A stretch of DNA of 8,671 bases from DATLBY01 sp035526665 (GTDB lineage: Bacteria > Acidobacteriota > Terriglobia > Bryobacterales > Bryobacteraceae). Every line of letters starts with the position of its first letter. Positions within the stretch are counted from its first letter, which is position 1. The translations under genes were made by a program, and so were the position numbers. Below are positions 7,266 through 8,671 of the stretch, piece by piece. Below the pieces are notes generated by a model. It ran no database searches. It saw only the letters and a program-made list of their open reading frames with translations, and was not told where the DNA came from. Where the stretch lies: assembly GCA_035526665.1 (NCBI GenBank), contig DATLBY010000395.1, positions 1 to 8,671 on the forward strand. Direction: 5' to 3'.

Positions 7266-7303
7266 CCACCGAGCAGCGCCAGTGCTTTGGCGCGAAATGT
7301 GTG
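7250..7303 (-). pseudogene. Possible remnant of a methyltransferase gene 3' end
   Basis: Bases 7250-7285 match 8013-8048, the 3' end of the methyltransferase gene, in 28 of 36 positions, including 13 identical bases (7270-7282 against 8033-8045). Read on the minus strand and ending at TAG 7252-7250, the frame gives FRAKALALLGGAKPA then stop; the intact gene ends FELALLAGVKPG. The shared pattern is LALLxGxKP. No other part of a methyltransferase is found upstream on the minus strand, so this is at most a tail fragment. Chance similarity or a recurrent intergenic repeat remain possible. Confidence 0.4.
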
Positions 7304-7343
7304 GTTGAAAGGCGAGCAAGTAGAAATGCGCGTTTCAACTATC

Positions 7344-7352
7344 TGCTATCCT
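7344..7352 (+). promoter_or_regulatory. Possible extended -10 for the toxin-antitoxin operon
   Basis: TGCTATCCT fits an extended -10 (TGn plus TATCCT). A start site near 7359 would place both palindromes at 7363-7391 in the leader, where a bound repressor could block transcription. No -35 match is seen at the right distance. Weak evidence. Confidence 0.25.
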
Positions 7353-7362
7353 TCCAAATAGT

Positions 7363-7391
7363 AGCCGGATTTTCCGGCTTTCCGAATTCGG
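7363..7391 (+). promoter_or_regulatory. Two adjacent palindromes upstream of the antitoxin, candidate operator
   Basis: AGCCGGA (7363-7369) and TCCGGCT (7373-7379) form a perfect 7-bp inverted repeat around TTT. Two bases later CCGAATTCGG (7382-7391) is a perfect 10-bp palindrome. Both share a CCGxA/TxCGG-like half-site and lie 17-45 nt before the antitoxin ATG. Type II antitoxins usually bind such repeats to repress their own operon, so autoregulation is the likely use. The first repeat could instead work as a weak terminator for upstream genes, but only three T follow. Confidence 0.5.
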
Positions 7392-7407
7392 CATATCAGT
7401 TACACCT

Positions 7408-7755
7408 ATGACCACCCTAGTTAAAGTTCAAAAAAAGGGCCAACTCACTATTCCGAACGAGATGCGCAACATTATCGGCTTGGCTGATGGTGGTTACGTG
7501 CAGGTGGTGCTCAAAGGCCGCAAGATCATCCTCGAACCCGCCCAGATCGTCACCCGCACGGCAGCCGAGGAACTCACCCCCGCCCAGCGCCGCACCGTTG
7601 ACGCCCGCCTTGCGGAAGGCTTGGCTGATGTCAAAGCCGGCCGTGTGCATGGGCCGTTTGGCACCCATGGAGAGATGATGGCTTTCCTGAACAAGGAGTC
7701 CACTCCCCGCAAAAGAACTATTCCCCGCAAAAAACTATCCCACAAAGATAGATGA
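7408..7755 (+). CDS. AbrB/MazE-fold antitoxin of a type II toxin-antitoxin system
   Basis: DNA-binding antitoxin expected to neutralise the downstream toxin and repress the operon. Residues 1-46 form a SpoVT/AbrB swapped-hairpin domain: VKVQKKGQLTIPNEMRNIIGL (5-25) then a VQVVLKGRKIILEP strand pair. A helical linker follows (LTPAQRRTVDARLAEGLADVKAGRV, 57-80), and GPFGTHGEMMAFL (82-94) is the probable toxin-binding tail. The last 18 residues are strongly basic (PRKRTIPRKK...) and come from a short tandem DNA duplication. ATG 7408 fits the family N-terminus but has no SD, so a leaderless or weakly translated message is possible. The stop overlaps the toxin start as ATGA, so translation of the two is coupled. 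Confidence 0.9.
   Translation: MTTLVKVQKKGQLTIPNEMRNIIGLADGGYVQVVLKGRKIILEPAQIVTRTAAEELTPAQRRTVDARLAEGLADVKAGRVHGPFGTHGEMMAFLNKESTPRKRTIPRKKLSHKDR
7704..7738 (+). repeat. Imperfect tandem duplication in the antitoxin tail
   Basis: TCCCCGCAAAAGAACTAT (7704-7721) is followed directly by a 17-nt copy lacking one base of the A-rich run (7722-7738). The two copies encode PRKRTI and PRKKLS, the basic tail of the antitoxin. The unequal lengths suggest replication slippage in the A-rich stretch. Confidence 0.7.
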
Positions 7756-7997
7756 AGCGCCAAGTCACGGAGCGCTTCCTAAAGTCATTTCGCGTAGCTC
7801 CTCCTACGGTGAAGAAAGCTTTTAACAAACAAGCGAAGTTGCTTGTTGAAAATCTCCACCACCCCTCGCTCCATGCAAAGAAGTACGACAAATCGAGGGG
7901 GCTCTGGCAAGCTCGTGTGAATCGCGACTGGCGGTTTTATTTTTTGATTGCCGGTGACACTTACGTAATCACCGACATAATTCCCCACCCGAAATAA
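7752..7997 (+). CDS. RelE/ParE-family toxin
   Basis: An 81-aa toxin, the normal size for RelE/ParE folds. Members either cut mRNA in the ribosome (RelE type) or poison gyrase (ParE type); which applies here cannot be read from the sequence. Two N-terminal helices (about 6-35) precede HHPSLHAKKYD (36-46), LWQARVNRDWRFYFLI (51-66), and the final strand TYVITDIIPHPK (70-81). Basic residues that could serve in RNA cleavage are K43, K44, R55, R58 and R61, with H79 near the C-terminus. There is no clear SD; ATG 7752 overlaps the antitoxin stop by four bases, which points to translational coupling. The protein looks full length, so the toxin is probably active or recently active. It converges with the methyltransferase gene 15 nt downstream; no terminator is visible between them. 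Confidence 0.9.
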   Translation: MKRQVTERFLKSFRVAPPTVKKAFNKQAKLLVENLHHPSLHAKKYDKSRGLWQARVNRDWRFYFLIAGDTYVITDIIPHPK

Positions 7998-8012
7998 TGA
8001 GCGCGGCGGATT

Positions 8013-8639
8013 TTAACCGGGCTTCACTCCGGCGAGCAGCGCCAGCTCAAACCACTTCCAGTGACAATCGACATCGGTGAAGCCGATCTCGCGCAGCCAG
8101 CTTAGCTGCATTTTCATGTCGGTGAGCTTATTGGAAGGGTCTTCGGTTTCGCGCGTCACATTCAGGCGGCGCAGAAAGGCATCGTGCAGCGAGCGCGTGG
8201 ACGATGCCACATGTTCCAGATTCAGAAAAATACCGCCTGGGGGAAGGGCCCTGTAAGCCTCTGAATAGATGCCGCGCTTGCGGTCGTCTTCCACATGATG
8301 AATGGCGAACGAGGAGACGATCGCGTCGAAATATCCGAGGCTGGGCAGCCGGTACTCCAGATTATGTTCCACAATTTTGACGGTTGCATCCCCGGCAAAT
8401 CGCGCCTTCGCCGCTTCGAGCATGGCAGCTGAGAAATCCAGCCCGATGCCTTCCGCCGAAGGCCGGTCGACTTTCAACAAAGCCAGGAGCCGTCCGTCGC
8501 CGCAGCCGATGTCCAGAATTCGGCGAGCCTCTTTCGGAACTAAGTCCAGCAGGACTGCTTCCCCCTCGGTGCGGTGGGGAATCTCGCCGGCTTTAGACAG
8601 ATAATCCAACGCGTGTTCGTTAGAAGACCAAAGATTCAT
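8013..8639 (-). CDS. Class I SAM-dependent methyltransferase
   Basis: A 208-aa Rossmann-fold methyltransferase, cytosolic, of the broad Methyltransf_25/UbiE-like kind; the acceptor substrate cannot be told. Motif I for SAM is ILDIGCGDGR (41-50), the acidic residue for the ribose hydroxyls is D68 in GIGLDFS (64-70), and motif IV is FDAIVSSFAIHHV (104-116). LPPGG (132-136) precedes the next strand (FLNLEHV). The C-terminal SWLREIGFTDVDCHWKWFELAL is the usual closing part of small-molecule methyltransferases. ATG 8639 is preceded by GAGGG (8647-8643) with 3-nt spacing; an upstream minus-strand frame ends at TGA overlapping this ATG. The gene's 3' end resembles a short segment at 7250-7285. Confidence 0.93.
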   Translation of the reverse strand: MNLWSSNEHALDYLSKAGEIPHRTEGEAVLLDLVPKEARRILDIGCGDGRLLALLKVDRPSAEGIGLDFSAAMLEAAKARFAGDATVKIVEHNLEYRLPSLGYFDAIVSSFAIHHVEDDRKRGIYSEAYRALPPGGIFLNLEHVASSTRSLHDAFLRRLNVTRETEDPSNKLTDMKMQLSWLREIGFTDVDCHWKWFELALLAGVKPG

Positions 8640-8671
8640 TTTCCCTCAGGTTTGACTTCGTCTTTTCGCCG
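8636..8671 (-). CDS. Possible 3' end of an upstream minus-strand gene (partial)
   Basis: Read from the window edge, one minus-strand frame encodes RRKDEVKPEGK and stops at TGA 8638-8636, overlapping the methyltransferase ATG as ATGA. That overlap is typical of coupled genes. The frame is only 11 codons long and a second frame is also open through the edge, so the call is tentative. The product is unknown. Confidence 0.38.
   Translation of the reverse strand, partial: RRKDEVKPEGK

Noticed and set aside
6855..7411. Alternate frames over the 226-aa gene and its downstream gap
   Set aside because: They conflict with the frame that has a proper SD and membrane anchor; the extension past 7253 shows no protein pattern.

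Overview
The window reads as a chromosomal segment of an Acidobacteriota species, probably from the Bryobacterales/Solibacter side. The main evidence is an exported von Willebrand A protein of the lineage-typical 'VWFA-related Acidobacterial domain' type. Several exported proteins of unknown function also resemble families I associate with that phylum. Coding GC is fairly high and SD motifs precede most starts. The assignment is inference from protein families; no search was run.

Layout. Bases 1-780 are the 3' end of an rRNA operon: the last ~520 nt of 23S rRNA with the peptidyl-transferase centre and sarcin-ricin loop, a short spacer with a stem-loop, 5S rRNA and a strong intrinsic terminator. 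Ten bases after the terminator starts msrB (methionine-R-sulfoxide reductase), which has almost no room for its own promoter. Next is a small exported protein of unknown function whose signal peptide appears only if translation starts at a CTG (1255), upstream of the first ATG/GTG/TTG. Bases 2101-6505 hold a tight two-gene unit: a 1128-aa exported helical protein of unknown function and, 16 nt later, the VWA protein, whose metal-binding (MIDAS) site looks degenerate. A 226-aa exported or membrane-anchored protein of unknown function follows. Then comes a type II toxin-antitoxin pair, an AbrB-fold antitoxin overlapping a RelE/ParE-like toxin by ATGA. A class I SAM-dependent methyltransferase runs convergently on the minus strand, possibly coupled to another gene that leaves the window.

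No CRISPR array, transposase or phage gene is visible. The least ordinary structure is at 6500-8050. An 18-bp repeat that includes the stop codon (17/18 identical) occurs at the ends of the VWA gene and of the 226-aa gene, so it brackets the latter. The second copy continues into a stretch resembling the 3' end of the methyltransferase gene (28/36 identical). The toxin-antitoxin locus therefore also lies between two related segments. This looks like a locus that gained or lost small gene cassettes at gene 3' ends, but the repeats are short and the idea is a hypothesis.

The genes do not form one pathway. MsrB is a housekeeping repair enzyme. The 1128-aa protein and the VWA protein are probably co-expressed and act together outside the cytoplasm. 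The toxin-antitoxin pair is probably autoregulated through two palindromes just upstream of it.
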